Below, in pieces: positions 43,326 to 53,962 of a stretch of DNA of 64,000 nt (positions are counted from its first letter, which is position 1; every line of letters begins with the position of its first letter). Below the pieces are notes generated by a model. That model was given only the letters and a program-made list of their open reading frames with translations. It was not told the origin of the DNA and ran no database searches. The position numbers and the translations under genes were made by a program. The stretch is from Nelumbo lutea (Eukaryota; Streptophyta; Magnoliopsida; Proteales; Nelumbonaceae). The DNA lies in assembly GCA_022828595.1 (NCBI GenBank), contig JAKGHH010000003.1, positions 15,128,934 to 15,192,933 of the forward strand, written 5' to 3'.

Positions 43326-44238
43326 TTACCTAAACATTCTTTCACCGTCAAATGATATAATAATACAAAAGATCATGAAGATCATGATCTTGCCAGTCCA
43401 CTAATTGATAAAAGATCATGAAGTCAGGTGAAGCAAGGTATACAAAAGGTCGTTTGGTAAGTATTTTTTGCGAAGGTCTTCTGGTAGCTCTAACAGTTAA
43501 ACGACGCATTAAGCTTTTGTATTAAGATCTGAACAGCTTGAAGCCTATTTGATTAAGGTGTGTCTTTCTTTCCACACAAAGACAAATAAAACAATGCACA
43601 AGCTCCACTTGGAGTTTTCCGAAAATTGCCCGATTTGGGCTTCTAGCGTCTTTTCAGTGTATTGACTTTTGGCTGCTAGATCTGCCACAAACCAAACAGG
43701 AAAAGACTGAATCGTGATTTGCCAAGCTTGTAAACAACCGACAGACCATGCAAAAAGATGTGCCAAACGAGGCCTTATGTTACTTGTTTCTAAATATTAA
43801 ATTGGTTGTTATCAATGGGTCTGATATACCCCATAGAGCTGAACTGACCAAACCGATTAAACCAGATCTGGTTCTTTGATTTGTATCCCAATTAATATTA
43901 ATGGGATGAGATTGGTTTGTGGGGTTCAAAATCAATTATATGTTTAATCTATATCTATATCAATATCTATACTACTTATAAAAGAGCCAATACCATCTGT
44001 TTCTGGAATTTTCACTTAACATGTTCTACCTCCACAGGGAATATAGAGGGCATATATGTCCTTTACTCTCACTATAATAAAAATCGAAAAAATACGGTTG
44101 TATCTCCCACGATCCAGTAGTTTTATCTCCCACAAACTATTTCCAGCAATTGAATTTCCACCGTAATTGAAACCATACACCAATGGTTTATCTCCCACAA
44201 AGTGAATGTTTCATCTCCCAGAAATTGTTCCCTGGAAC
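43326..44238. other. Intergenic stretch, no gene recognised
   Basis: No supportable gene. Repeated phrase TTTATCTCCCACAAA occurs at about 44120-44210 in several variants. Confidence 0.5.
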
Positions 44239-44239
44239 A

Positions 44240-44344
44240 TCTGAGTACCCTACAACATAACTCGTTTTCTTTACATCTGAGTACCCTGCAACATTAAGAT
44301 TGTTAGTTGTTTGTCTGAGTACCCTGCAACATTAAGATTGTTAG
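44240..44344. repeat. 38-bp repeats abutting and entering the copia 5' LTR
   Basis: TCTGAGTACCCTGCAACATT with AAGATTGTTAG occurs at 44276-44306 and 44314-44344, with a diverged partial copy at about 44240. The second copy runs six bases into the LTR (TGTTAG), and the first copy also contains these six bases although no LTR follows it. Confidence 0.85.
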
Positions 44345-44527
44345 GATTGAATTGGGAGTCTCCGGGATTAGGAGACTCTGCTGAGTTAGGATCGAATTAG
44401 GAGTAGGAGTCTCCGTTTTGAGTTTGAGTTCCTGTAAACTTAGGAGATTCGATGGCTGTATATATATATCTGAATCCTCAATGAATGAAACACAAGAAAA
44501 ACATACCAGAAAAGCTCTAGCTTTACA
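44339..44527 (+). repeat. Copia 5' LTR, 189 bp
   Basis: It starts TGTTAGGATTGAATTGGG and ends GCTCTAGCTTTACA. It contains a TATATATATATC stretch that may serve as TATA box. The short length fits plant copia elements. Confidence 0.93.
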
Positions 44528-44539
44528 TGGTATCAGAGC
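44528..44539 (+). other. Copia primer-binding site
   Basis: TGGTATCAGAGC directly follows the 5' LTR. It is the usual complement of the 3' end of the plant initiator methionine tRNA used by copia elements. Confidence 0.93.
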
Positions 44540-44689
44540 CACGAGAGGTCTGTGTTCCAAGACCTCTGGAGATCAGTGGCGGCAGCGACGATATTCGGTG
44601 TCGAGAAAGGAGAAACTCTGCACTCCAGATTTCGTTTGAGACTCCGTCTTCCATAGAGTTCGATCTTCGCCTTCGTCCTACCAAGACTG

Positions 44690-45090
44690 CAACCGGCGGT
44701 GGAAGCGGCAATCTGTTACCAGCTGTGCGAACACTGAGAGGCGGGAATCGTTCCAGTGGCGGCAGTGGTCATCTTTCGTTCCAGCGGTGGTGACCTCTTA
44801 CCAGCGGCGGCGATCTATTACCAGTGATTTGTTACCAACAGTGCGAACACTGAGAGGCGGGAATCGTTCCAGTGGCGGCGATCCATTACCAGTGGTCGTG
44901 TTTCGTTCCGGCGGCGGTGATCTCTTACAAGCGACAACAATCTATTACCAGTGGGTGATCTCTTACCAGCGGCAGCGATCCATTACCAGTGATCGCCTTC
45001 TCTTACCAGAGGTAGCGATCCATTACCAGTGATCGCCTTCTCTTACTAGCGGCAGCGATCCATTACCAGCGATCGCCTTCGTTTTGGAGC
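44690..45090. repeat. Repeats in the copia 5' leader
   Basis: GTGCGAACACTGAGAGGCGG with GAATCGTTCCAGTGGCGGC occurs at about 44725 and 44842. A unit CTTACCAGCGGCAGCGATCC with ATTACCAGTGATCGCCTTCT is tandemly repeated about three times at 44960-45080. The low-complexity frames here are not counted as genes. Confidence 0.8.
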
Positions 45091-45325
45091 AAAAGCTTCA
45101 GAAGAGGTTGGTTGCGGATGGCTCGCGAGTTTGATTGCAATCCCAAATCCAACGAGCAACTTTCATAAGGACTGACTCGCGAGTTCGGTCAGTGCAATCC
45201 CAAATCCGAAGAGCAGTTTTTTTTTTTTTTAAGGACTAAAGGTATTTCTGAAGCTCAACTCCCTTTTTATTTTTTTGGGATTTGAATTTTTGTTAAGACT
45301 TGTGAAGTACGCCATCAGCCCATCG

Positions 45326-46202
45326 ATGGCCGAAAATAGAGAAAATGAACAAAGCAGTGGTAAATTGAAAAGGAATGTGATCTCGCCCTACCTTCTATCA
45401 ACCAATGACAATCCAGGCAGCATTATCACACAGATCCAGCTTAGAGGCGACAACTATGATGAATGGGATCGAGCAATAAGAACGACGCTGCGAGCCAAGA
45501 AGAAATTCGGCTTCATCGATGGATCGATGAAGCAACCTGTGAACGATTCGGTGGAATTGGAAGATTGGTGGATGGTGAATTCCATGCTTGTGTCATGGAT
45601 TCTGAATACGATTGAACCTAATTTACGTTCAACCGTAACGTACACTGAGATTGCGCAAACACTCTGGGATGACATAAAGGAGCGATTATCTGTCGGTAAT
45701 GGACCACGAGTTCAACAACTCAAATCCAAGTTGTCAAATTGCAAACAAAGAGGAATGACAAATCTGAATTACTATGGCAAACTCAAGATGATTTGGGAGG
45801 AGTTGGGAAATTATGAGCAATATCTCACTTGTCAATGTGGAAAGTGCAGCTGCAACATAAGCAGCGCATGGAATAAGAAGCGAGATGAAGAGAAACTTCG
45901 TCATTTTTTTTTTTATGGGGCTAGATGACACGGCCTATGGAGGTGTGCGTTCGCATATACTGAGTACAGAACCCTTGCCAAGTTTGAATCGGGCCTATGC
46001 TATAGTAATTCAAGAGGAACAAGTTCGAACCATGACTAGAGCAAAGGAAGAGAAGACTGAAGTTGTGGCCTTCGCAGCCCACACAGGGAAGAGGCCAAGC
46101 GAAGGCAGAGACAAGAATGTAGTATGTACTCACTACAACAAGGCATGCCACGATACTGAGTCTTGTTTTCAACTTATCGGCTACCCTGAATGGTGGGGCA
46201 AT
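45326..46202 (+). pseudogene. Copia gag, frameshifted
   Basis: ATG 45326 opens a gag with retrotransposon-type text (GDNYDEWDRAIRTTLRAKKK, FIDGSMKQP, QLKSKLSNCKQ, YYGKLKMIWEEL) typical of UBN2/copia-type gag. The frame is lost in a run of 12 T at about 45906, where the family reads FLMGLDD. It continues in another frame (MGLDDTAYGGVRSHIL, CTHYNKACHDTESCF, where a zinc-knuckle-like Cys/His cluster is visible) to a TGA at 46203. Gag would form the cytoplasmic particle; this copy cannot produce the full protein. Confidence 0.85.
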
Positions 46203-46479
46203 TGACCGAAGAATAATGCCAATGGAACAGGCCGAGGACGTGGTGGACAGAAACAAGGAGCAAGGGCAGGCGGAAAAGGACGTGGCAGCCAAGTCAAGGC
46301 CAATACAACCAAAGCCTTTGCGGCCTTTGCGCAAGGCAATGCGTCTCAAGGAGAATCAATTGATGTAGCCAAGACTGGGATAAATGGACTAAGTAGTGAG
46401 CAGTGGAACAAATTAGTCAACCTTCTGAACACACAGAAAGAGGGGAGTCAACAACTAAGTGGAAAGCAAAAACTATCAG

Positions 46480-46640
46480 AATGGATAATAGACACAGGGG
46501 CCTCTCATCATATGACAGGAAGCCTCGAGTTAATGAGAGACATAAAGAATGTCATTCCATGCTCTGTCGGGCTATCAGATGGGAAAGCGACAATAGCTGA
46601 GAAAGAAGGCACAGTTGCACTGGACGACAATAGCTAACTA
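46480..46640 (+). pseudogene. Copia protease remnant
   Basis: The aspartic protease signature DTGASHHMTG starts near 46490, preceded by SEWII. The frame ends shortly after at a stop (about 46635). The motif itself is intact; the polyprotein around it is not. Confidence 0.8.
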
Positions 46641-46849
46641 GTGTTTTATATGTGACTGGGTTGAATTGCAATTTACTTTCTGTCTTGCAATTGATTGAGG
46701 AATCGAATTGTGTTGTCCAGTTCACTAATAAATTCTGTGTGATACAAGACCACACTACGAGGATGTTGATTGGAGTGGGTGAGCAGAGAGAGGGACTATT
46801 ATTTCCGGAGCATTACGTCAACAAGAGCAATGAAGACTACAGAGAGCAA

Positions 46850-47740
46850 AACGTGGGATATTTGGCATCAAAGATTAAGGCATCATTCTTATAGAATTGT
46901 TAAGTTGTTGCCTTTTATTAGCACTAATAATAATAATGATGACAGTATTAAGGGTTGTGATGCATGCTTCCAAGCTAAACAATGTTGAGAAGAATTTGTT
47001 TCTATTAATAATAAAGCATCCGATATTTTTGAGTTAATTCACTGTGATTTATGGGGCCCGTATAGAACTAAAGCCTCTTGTGGTGCTCATTATTTATTGA
47101 CCATAGTAGACGATTTTTCTAGAGGCGTTTGGATCTATCTTTTGGTTAATAAGACGGAAGTGGGACGAGTTCTTCGAAATTTTTTTGCTATGGTTCAAAG
47201 GCAATTTAACAAACCTGTAAAGGTGATCCGTACTGATAATGGGACTGAATTTGTTTGCTTGGGTAGTCATTTTACTGAAAGTGGTATTATTCATCAAACC
47301 ACTTGTGTTGGGACCTCTCAACAAAACGGGAGGGTTGAACGTAAGCACCGCCACATACTCAATGTTGCCCGAGCCTTGCGCTTTCAAGCTAGCTTGCCTA
47401 TTGATTTTTTGGGGGAATGTGTCTTGACCGCATGTTATTTGATCAATCAGACACCATCCATTCTGTTGAAAGGAAAGACTCCCTATGAAATGCTATTTGG
47501 GTGACCTCCTTCTTATGATAATGTGCGAGTTTTTGGTTGCTTAGCATATGCGCACAATCATGAACATGGAGGGGATAAATTTGTCAGTCGAAGTAGACGG
47601 TGTGTTTTTGTTGGGTATCCTTTTGGAAAGAAATGATGGAGCTTGTATGACTTAGAGTCCGACAAGTTCTTTGCATCAAGAGATGTTACTTTTTTAGAGC
47701 ATGAATTCTCGTATGCACACAAGGAGGATGCACAGCCGAA
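46850..47740 (+). pseudogene. Copia integrase remnant
   Basis: A GAG-pre-integrase-like stretch (HQRLRHHSY, GCDACFQAKQC) is followed by a stop. Then come the DDE core: VDDFSRGVW (first Asp), IRTDNGTEF (second Asp) and QNGRVERKHRHIL (Glu), all conserved. Stops interrupt at about 46985, 47502 and 47635. The C-terminal VFGCLAYAH and FVGYPFGKK segments are recognisable. Confidence 0.9.
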
Positions 47741-48249
47741 CAAAGCTCAATGTCAATTTATTTATGGAATAGGTGGGACAGATGAGGTATTGGTACCATC
47801 CACTTGTTTACCTAGACTAACAAATGGTGAGATGGAGACTACCCAACGAGGTGAACTCGCTGAAGGAGTCCGTATAGAAGAAGGAACCTACGTAGACCTA
47901 AATGCAAATGCTGGTGAACCCATGCATTCTTGTGATGCCACCACAGAGAATGCAACCGAAGACAGTTCTGATGTCAGGGGGGTAGTGATGTCGAGCAACA
48001 GTAGCATGTTGAGCAACAACAGCACTCTGAATTTCATTTGGGGCATGGGCATCGACAGAAACTACAGTCCACAAGGTTGAGAGATTATGTGCTTCACACC
48101 ACACAGTGCTTGAGTCCCTCTACGCGTCCCATTGCAAGTTCACTTGGCCAATCACATCCTGCAGGTAGTCCTTATCCCATAGATAACTATGTGAATTGTA
48201 ACAATTTTTTCTTATCGACATCGTGCTTTCTTGGCAGCTATTACTGCAG

Positions 48250-48980
48250 GAGTTGAACTTACTTCTTTTGTTGAGGCCGTAAAGGATGAAAAATGGAGGG
48301 ATGCAATGTAGAAAGAAATACAGGCACTTGAGAATAATCAGACATGGACCGTAGAGCCTTTGTCAAGTACAATGCTGATAGGACAGTGGAAAGATACAAA
48401 GCCCATTTCATGATTTTTGGGAACAAGCAGGTTGAGGGAATTGATTATAATGAAATGTTTGCCCCAGTTGCAAAAATGGTTACAGTTCGTACCTTTCTTG
48501 CAGTCGCAGCAGCTAGAAATTGGGAGCTTCATCAAATGGACGTACAAAACGCATTCTTGCACGGTGACCTTCATGAGGAAGTCTACATGCGAATGCCTCC
48601 TGGTTTTCAGTCAGATAAAACAAGTATGGTGTGTCGGTTGCGAAAATCTCTGTATGGCTTGAAACAAGTGCCGAGATGTTGGTTTGCTAAATTAACCGCA
48701 GCCTTGAAAACATATGGGTTTCAGCAATCAAGTTCTGATTACTCCCTATTCACCTTTCGTCGAGACATGGTACGTGTGCTTGTCCTCGTGTATGTGGATG
48801 TCATTATTGTGTTAGGTAATGATCGTATGAAAATTCAAGTCTTTAAGAAGTATTTGAGTTATTGCTTCCATATGAAAGACTTGGGACCATTGAAATATTT
48901 TTTGGGCATTGAAGTTGCTCGAAACTCAATAGGAATTTTTCTGTCTCAACGAAAGTATGCTCTGGATATTATCACTTAAG
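48250..48980 (+). pseudogene. Copia reverse transcriptase remnant
   Basis: Recognisable motifs: YKAHFMIFGNKQVEGIDYN, FAPVAKMVTVRTFLAVAA, HQMDVQNAFLHGDL, RKSLYGLKQVPRCW and MKDLGPLKYFLGIEV. The catalytic box, normally YVDD, reads YVDV at about 48793, which removes one of the metal-binding aspartates. Stops lie at about 48309 and 48977. Confidence 0.92.
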
Positions 48981-49015
48981 TTGGATTATTTGGTGCAAAA
49001 CCTGCTCCTTTTCTT

Positions 49016-49690
49016 ATGGAGCAGAATCACAATCTAACATTGACAGATGGGCCTCTCTTATCTGATCCTAAGCGATACAAGCGCTTGGTGGACAGGCTTA
49101 TTTATCTCTCAGTAACTCGTCCTGAGTTGTCTTATTGTGTGCATGTTCTGTCCCAATTCATGCAACAACCGCAAGAAAGACATTGGGAGGCTGCATTGCG
49201 AGTGGTGCGCTACTTGAAAGGAAATCCTGGTCAAGGAATTCTCTTGCATTTAGATTATGACTTGCAGTTATATGCATGGTGTGATTCAGTCTGGGTGAGT
49301 TGTCCTTTGTCCCGACGCTCCCTGTTTGGGTGGTTTATTCTACTTGGAAAATCATCGATTTCCTGGAAAACTAAGAAACAACACACTGTGGCTCGTTCTT
49401 AAGCGGAAGCAGAGTATCGGTCTATGGCCACGGCCACGTGTGAATTAAAATGGCTGAAGGGATTATTATTGGCACTTGGAGTGACACATTCGAACCCAAT
49501 GCGATTATGTTGTGATAGTCAGGCAGCCTTGCATTTTGCAGTAAACCCAGTGTTTCATGAGCGTATGGAACACATTGAAGTTGATTGCCATTTTCTTCGC
49601 GATGAGATTCAAAATGGTTGCATTGGTCCTGCTTATGTGTGTCGACTACCGTTCAGCTGACTGACATTTTTACAAAGGCACTGGGTCGCA
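49016..49690 (+). pseudogene. Copia RNase H remnant
   Basis: Seen: YLSVTRPELSYCVHVLSQFM, WEAALRVVRYLKGNPGQGI, AWCDSVW, SISWKTKKQHTVARS, a stop, AEAEYRSMATATCELKWLK and LCCDSQAALHFAVNP. These are the standard segments of the copia C-terminal RNase H. The usual DADWAG/GSRRS-type text is altered and the frame is broken at 49400. Confidence 0.88.
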
Positions 49691-49745
49691 TAGAATTTGA
49701 GTATTTTCTCCACAAGTTGGGCATTCACAATCTGCATGCTCCAAC

Positions 49746-49755
49746 TTGAGGGGGG
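49746..49755 (+). other. Copia polypurine tract
   Basis: TTGAGGGGGG, a purine run immediately before the 3' LTR, as required for plus-strand priming. Confidence 0.85.
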
Positions 49756-49945
49756 TGTTAGGATTGAATTGGGAGTCTCTGGGATTAGGAGACTCCGCTG
49801 AGTTAGGATCGAATAGGAGTAGGAGTCTCCGTTTTGAGTTTGAGTTCCTGTAAACTTAGGAGATTCGATGGCTGTATATATATATATCTGAATACTCAAT
49901 GAATGAAACACAAGAAAAACAAACCAGAAAAGCTCTGGTTTTACA
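49756..49945 (+). repeat. Copia 3' LTR, 190 bp
   Basis: Starts TGTTAGGATTGAATTGGG and ends GCTCTGGTTTTACA. It differs from the 5' LTR by about six substitutions, a one-base deletion and a two-base TA expansion. Confidence 0.93.
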
Positions 49946-50003
49946 GTAATGTAAAAGTGACCAGTTGTCTGTGTGTCTTGCCCAATGAACCGCCCAAATC
50001 GAT

Positions 50004-50095
50004 CAGTAATGTAAAAGATGAAGTCTAGGAAGACAGATGTATGTTGCTTCAGTGATGTAAAAGATGAAGTCTAGGAAGACAGAGGTATGTTGCTT
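50004..50095. repeat. 46-bp tandem duplication
   Basis: CAGTAATGTAAAAGATGAAG with TCTAGGAAGACAGATGTATG occurs at 50004 and again, with a few changes, at 50050. The same opening (CAGTAATGTAAAAG) also lies at the copia 3' border (49944). Confidence 0.9.
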
Positions 50096-50261
50096 TATTT
50101 CTATTCTTTTGAACGTTCTCAATTTCTTGTCTAATTCATTTAAAATGTGCTTTTTTGATTTTTCATTTTTCATCTTTTGTTCTTTTGGGAATTGGGTTGC
50201 CTGATCAATGCTCACTTATGCAGAAACCGTTCCTTGATCCCAGAATTAGGGAATTTCGAGT

Positions 50262-51480
50262 CCATGGAGATTGCAATACATGAGTAAATGAACAGTTTGG
50301 AGATTGAAAAATGCAGTGCAGAAGCAAATCATGAAGACCCAACGGAGAAAACTGTTGAAATTTCTCAGGGGGAGCTTGGATCTTTGGAACTGATAAATGC
50401 CACCCATCAAATTTTGGCAAAGGTTGGAATCAGCATCCAATTGAAAATTGAAGATTCCGTCCTTGATCAATTGCTGAAATGTGATCCTGTCAAGGAGAAC
50501 TAAAACTTCGTGGAACTATTTCCTGAACAACCGCAGAACTGTGATCCATTTTTGGAGTCAAGTTCTGATAGTTGTTCCACAAGAGATGATGTTCCTGAAG
50601 ATATACAATTGAAAGTTGAGAATACTGTTGCTGATTAATCTGAGATTACATTCCTATTGATGCTGCTGACCACGAGGATCCAAAGGCAGAGAAAGAAAAG
50701 TATTGGCCAGCTTCAGATACAGTGGCTGAGTCTACTGCTATGATTGATGAGATTTCAGCAACCAAGGAATGCATCCCATGCTTGGTTGAGGCTCCAACGT
50801 CCCATGAGATTTCAGCTACTAATCAAACTCTGGCCAATGTTCTAGCAGGCTTAAGCCTTGGAGCACCTGGATCAGATTCCAAGCATCATTTACCAATTCA
50901 GATTCAAGTGACACTGAGGAAGTCATCAAACAAGAAGCAAGCACCAATTCGAAAGGCAATCAAGATTTTGAAGGATGACAAGGAGAACATTGACAAACGA
51001 CAACAGCACCAAGAAACTGGAGTTGGGTAGTGGACTGAAAAATGCCAAATTGTTAACTGTCATTGCAGAAGAGAAGGAGAATTCAAACTAAAGGACAGTG
51101 CATAGAAGGGATTCAGTAGCATGGGTCTAGGAAAGTTGAGGAAGACTCATAAAGAGAAATTGCAGAACAACTATGATAAGGTGAGAAGACATCTATTAGT
51201 GGGGAGTGGTTCACATTGGCTTTGTTTTTTCGTTTTGGTTTTAATCTTGATATGCATAATCGGCTCGCACATTTGTTTGGTAATTGCAGGAACAGGAGTA
51301 GCAATAGCAACTGTTTCAAAAGACAAGAACAACTCTGCAAACTCTGATAGAGAACCGGTTGATGTTGGGAGATACAAAAAACCGAGTCAAGATACTTGCT
51401 ATTGGTGCTGGTGTGGTTGTCCTGGTAGTTGTAGTTATGGGGTTAAAACCTTGCTTTGCCCCTTAATTTTTTTTTGTTGA
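50262..51480 (+). pseudogene. Degraded coding region, family not recognised
   Basis: Coding-like text occurs in successive plus frames: SLEIEKCSAEANHEDPTEKT, LLKCDPVKEN, then a stop; then MAESTAMIDEISATKECIPC, EISATNQTLANVLAGLSLGA, RKSSNKKQAPIRKAIKILKD and DKENIDKRQQHQETGVG. After another break comes MGLGKLRKTHKEKLQNNYDK, then a hydrophobic stretch (WLCFFVLVLILICIIGSHIC) that would be a membrane segment if translated, or intron read-through after GTGAGAAG at 51180. The low complexity, acidic/serine-rich start and lysine-rich end suggest a nuclear or cytoskeletal protein, but I cannot name it. Stops and frame changes indicate a pseudogene, or exons with unrecognised introns. Confidence 0.45.
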
Positions 51481-51489
51481 TAGTAACAT

Positions 51490-51533
51490 TATATATATAT
51501 AGATAGATAGATAGATATAGAGAGAGAGAGAAA
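51490..51533. repeat. Compound microsatellite (TA)n(GATA)n(GA)n
   Basis: TATATATATATA, then GATAGATAGATAGATA, then GAGAGAGAGAGA in direct succession. Confidence 0.95.
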
Positions 51534-51743
51534 GGATGCTTTTCTACAGGATAGTAAATTGAATTGAACGATTTGAGTAAAATCTCAAATCAGAAAAATT
51601 CTAAGCAATAAGCACTTTTGTTTTTACGGCTTGTAAATCCATCAAGAGTACCAAGTGTGGAGGACCTACATGTTCTGTCAACAAGGAAAGTAACCCCACT
51701 GAATACTACAGGTTTAATTTTGCTCTAAAACAGTATAAATGTT

Positions 51744-52014
51744 GGGTCAGACCCGCTGAATCTGTTCTGCTAGCGATTGCTCTAAAACATCGGCAATCAA
51801 GCAGCCGGTTGGCACGTTGCGGTGTTCCTCTACAATTTATTGCCGATGTTTCATGCCACATGCTTCAGTTCCTGTAGTTTCAAATTTGAAGTTATTGGTG
51901 GCCCGAATCTTGATCCGCACCCATTGTATGCTTTTCAATTGCGCTACTTTAGTTTCAAATTCAGAAATCACATATGGGTCAGGTCCGCTGAATCTGTTCT
52001 GCTAGCGATTACAT
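51744..52014. repeat. Direct repeats 232 bp apart
   Basis: GGGTCAGACCCGCTGAATCT-GTTCTGCTAGCGATT at about 51744 recurs as GGGTCAGGTCCGCTGAATCT-GTTCTGCTAGCGATT at about 51976. The segment between contains further doubled words (GCCGATGTTTCATGC; GTTTCAAATT twice). It could be a two-copy tandem repeat of about 232 bp, diverged in the middle. Confidence 0.75.
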
Positions 52015-52714
52015 AAGGGTTTTTTTATTTGGTACTATTGCTGTTTCTACTTAAAACGTTTTGATTTAGCCTTTTGGATTGATCAATATAAATTTGTGTA
52101 AGAGGTTTTTTTTCATGAAATGTTTTGAATTGATCACTACAAAATTACAAATTTCTATTTATATTTAAAATGTTAAATTTGATAACTTTAATGATCCATC
52201 ACATACATACATTTTTTAATTAAAATGTCTCTCATATGTGATATGTCAACACATATTTCTCATCAATTTATATTGATTAACCCAAAATTTTTGAAGTAAC
52301 TAAAATTAACCATCAATGCTGAACTTTTGTGAGTTCCTCATCTGATGCAAAATTGTACAAAAGGAGTCAAGGCGAAATGACCTAAATCTTGCATACTATA
52401 CATCTAATTTGTTTATTTGCAAAGGTGTCCTAGTACACGTATATAATACCCATTATCGATCGAATGGAAGTATGGGAAATCACCTTTTAACTGACCCATT
52501 GCGTTTTCAAATGGGTTTAACTCATCTTCTCTTCCTGGGGATATATCAATAAATTATTATAATTAATAAACAGGCATGTTTTCATATATATTTTATTTCG
52601 ATATAAAAACATGGGGATATCAGGCTTTTCACAGAATTCATGAACTTGCAACACCATTTTCAAAAAAAAAAAAAAGAAAAACTTACTACACGTATGCATA
52701 GGTTAACACGTAGT
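52015..52714. other. Intergenic stretch, no gene recognised
   Basis: AT-rich, with no supportable coding frame on either strand. Confidence 0.6.
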
Positions 52715-53010
52715 TTTAAAAAATGATCTAAAAATGGAATCTTTCTACTCATTGGTTTTTGGGTTAACAGTTGGACCATCTGGTTTAAATGGACAGTCCA
52801 TTCTTAAAAAAAAAGAAAGCGTCAAAAATCATTGAATAGATTGATGATTCGACTGTCCAAATCAACAGATCGTTGACTGATTCAACAGTTTTTTACTAAG
52901 AACCGAGTTTGAGGTAAAACAAAACCGATTGTCTGAATAATTCCCAGGCCAAACGATCTGAACGTCCAAATCAACAGCGATTCAAAAAACATAGGTCAAC
53001 AGAAAGCTGA
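52715..53010. repeat. Dispersed repeat, possible copy 3 (inverted, partial)
   Basis: Read on the minus strand, the end CCAATGAGTAGAAAGATTCC-ATTTTTAGATCATTTTTTAAAA resembles the right ends of the repeats at 9190-9955 and 27860-28495. The rest is rich in GGTTGACC/ATCAACAG-like words as in those copies. More diverged than the other two. Confidence 0.35.
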
Positions 53011-53059
53011 AACCTAAGCCTGAGCTCTTATCCTCAGGCTTTTCATTTTCCACATAACC

Positions 53060-53197
53060 ATGACCAATCTCGACATAAAGCCGAAGACACGGCAGTCAGC
53101 AGCGGGAGTTCTGGTTGATACTCCCGACACGTTCGTCAAAGTCGTGGAACTCCTCTGCTACACGAGGAAGCAACCAACACCACACGTGCATTATTAA
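53060..53197 (+). CDS. Small hypothetical ORF, 45 aa
   Basis: ATG 53060 to TAA 53197 reads MTNLDIKPKTRQSAAGVLVD then TPDTFVKVVELLCYTRKQ. It is more GC-rich than its flanks and has coding-like codon composition. The segment DTFVKVVELL faintly resembles the core of plant VQ-motif proteins (FxxxVQxhTG), but the diagnostic Q, T and G are absent, so I leave it unassigned. It may be a truncated gene remnant. No convincing TATA box was seen at the right distance. Confidence 0.25.
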   Translation: MTNLDIKPKTRQSAAGVLVDTPDTFVKVVELLCYTRKQPTPHVHY

Positions 53198-53505
53198 ATA
53201 CATACTTGATACTCCACCCAACTAAGCCTTCTTGCTCTTCTTTTTCGAACCAACAAGTATCTTATTAACGATTTTATGCAGTTCTGGTATTCTTTGCAAT
53301 ATATATATACACGATAAAGTTGTGTTAATAAATCCTGCTTTGTCTTGTCTCTCGACTCTTTTTAGGTCGAAGAAAACAATATGTTACATCAATAATTCAT
53401 CAACTTGTGGCAATCCTCATATCCTTCCTTACCAGTTACCACTCTGATAGTCTGATTGTTGTGATATGAAGACAAATGGATTCAGTTAGTTGGTGTAGGG
53501 CACTT

Positions 53506-53625
53506 GATGTGGGGTTACAAACATTACATGTAAAGAAGGTCAAAGCTAATTGATGTGGGGTTACAAACATTACATGTAAAGAAGGTCAAAGCTAATTGAT
53601 GTGGGGTTATAAACATTATATTTGT
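53506..53625. repeat. 46-bp tandem repeat, 2.6 copies
   Basis: GATGTGGGGTTACAAACATT with ACATGTAAAGAAGGTCAAAG begins at 53506, 53552 and 53598. The third copy is cut after ACATTATA. The tail of the unit (ATGTAAAGAAGGTCAAAGCT) reappears once more at about 53681. Confidence 0.95.
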
Positions 53626-53940
53626 GCTTGCCTCTTGTGAATTGTGATGTTTTCACAAGAGAAACAGCACTTAATAAAATATGTAAAGAAGGTCAAAGCT
53701 AATGTTTTATATCCCGCAGAACCACACAGCAGTCTAGAGTCTACGGGGGTCAGGGCATTCATCCATTTTCCACATCCCCAGTCCTGTTTATACTATATAT
53801 TAGAGAATAGGGATGAAACTTTTCTTTAAATATGTTGTTAATTAGTAGCGTACAAGATAAGTTTTAATTTAATAGAAAGATATTATTATAAGGAATTAAT
53901 TTATTAGGAATTAATTAGTGGCGTACAAGATAAGTTTGTA

Positions 53941-53962
53941 AATATATATATATATATATATG
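53941..53962. repeat. (AT)n microsatellite
   Basis: A run of alternating AT, about 20 bp, next to near-duplicate phrases TTAGTGGCGTACAAGATAAG (53915) and TTAGTAGCGTACAAGATAAG (53843). Confidence 0.9.

Larger units (their letters stand above)
44339..49945 (+). mobile_element. Decayed Ty1/copia LTR retrotransposon
   Basis: A complete element of about 5.6 kb: LTRs 44339-44527 and 49756-49945, an initiator-methionine-type primer-binding site, a polypurine tract, and coding remains in the copia order gag, protease, integrase, reverse transcriptase, RNase H. The LTRs differ by about six substitutions and two small indels, so the insertion is relatively young. Yet the coding region carries a frameshift and at least seven stops, and the reverse-transcriptase active-site box is altered. 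It cannot move on its own. No 5-bp target duplication is seen (AAGAT left, GTAAT right). Confidence 0.95.

Noticed and set aside
45921..46349. Minus-strand 142-codon frame inside the copia element
   Set aside because: Antisense to gag, with no motif; the plus strand shows a clear gag.
53060..53197. Calling the small ORF a VQ-motif protein
   Set aside because: The diagnostic VQ and TG residues are absent; the resemblance is too weak for a family name.
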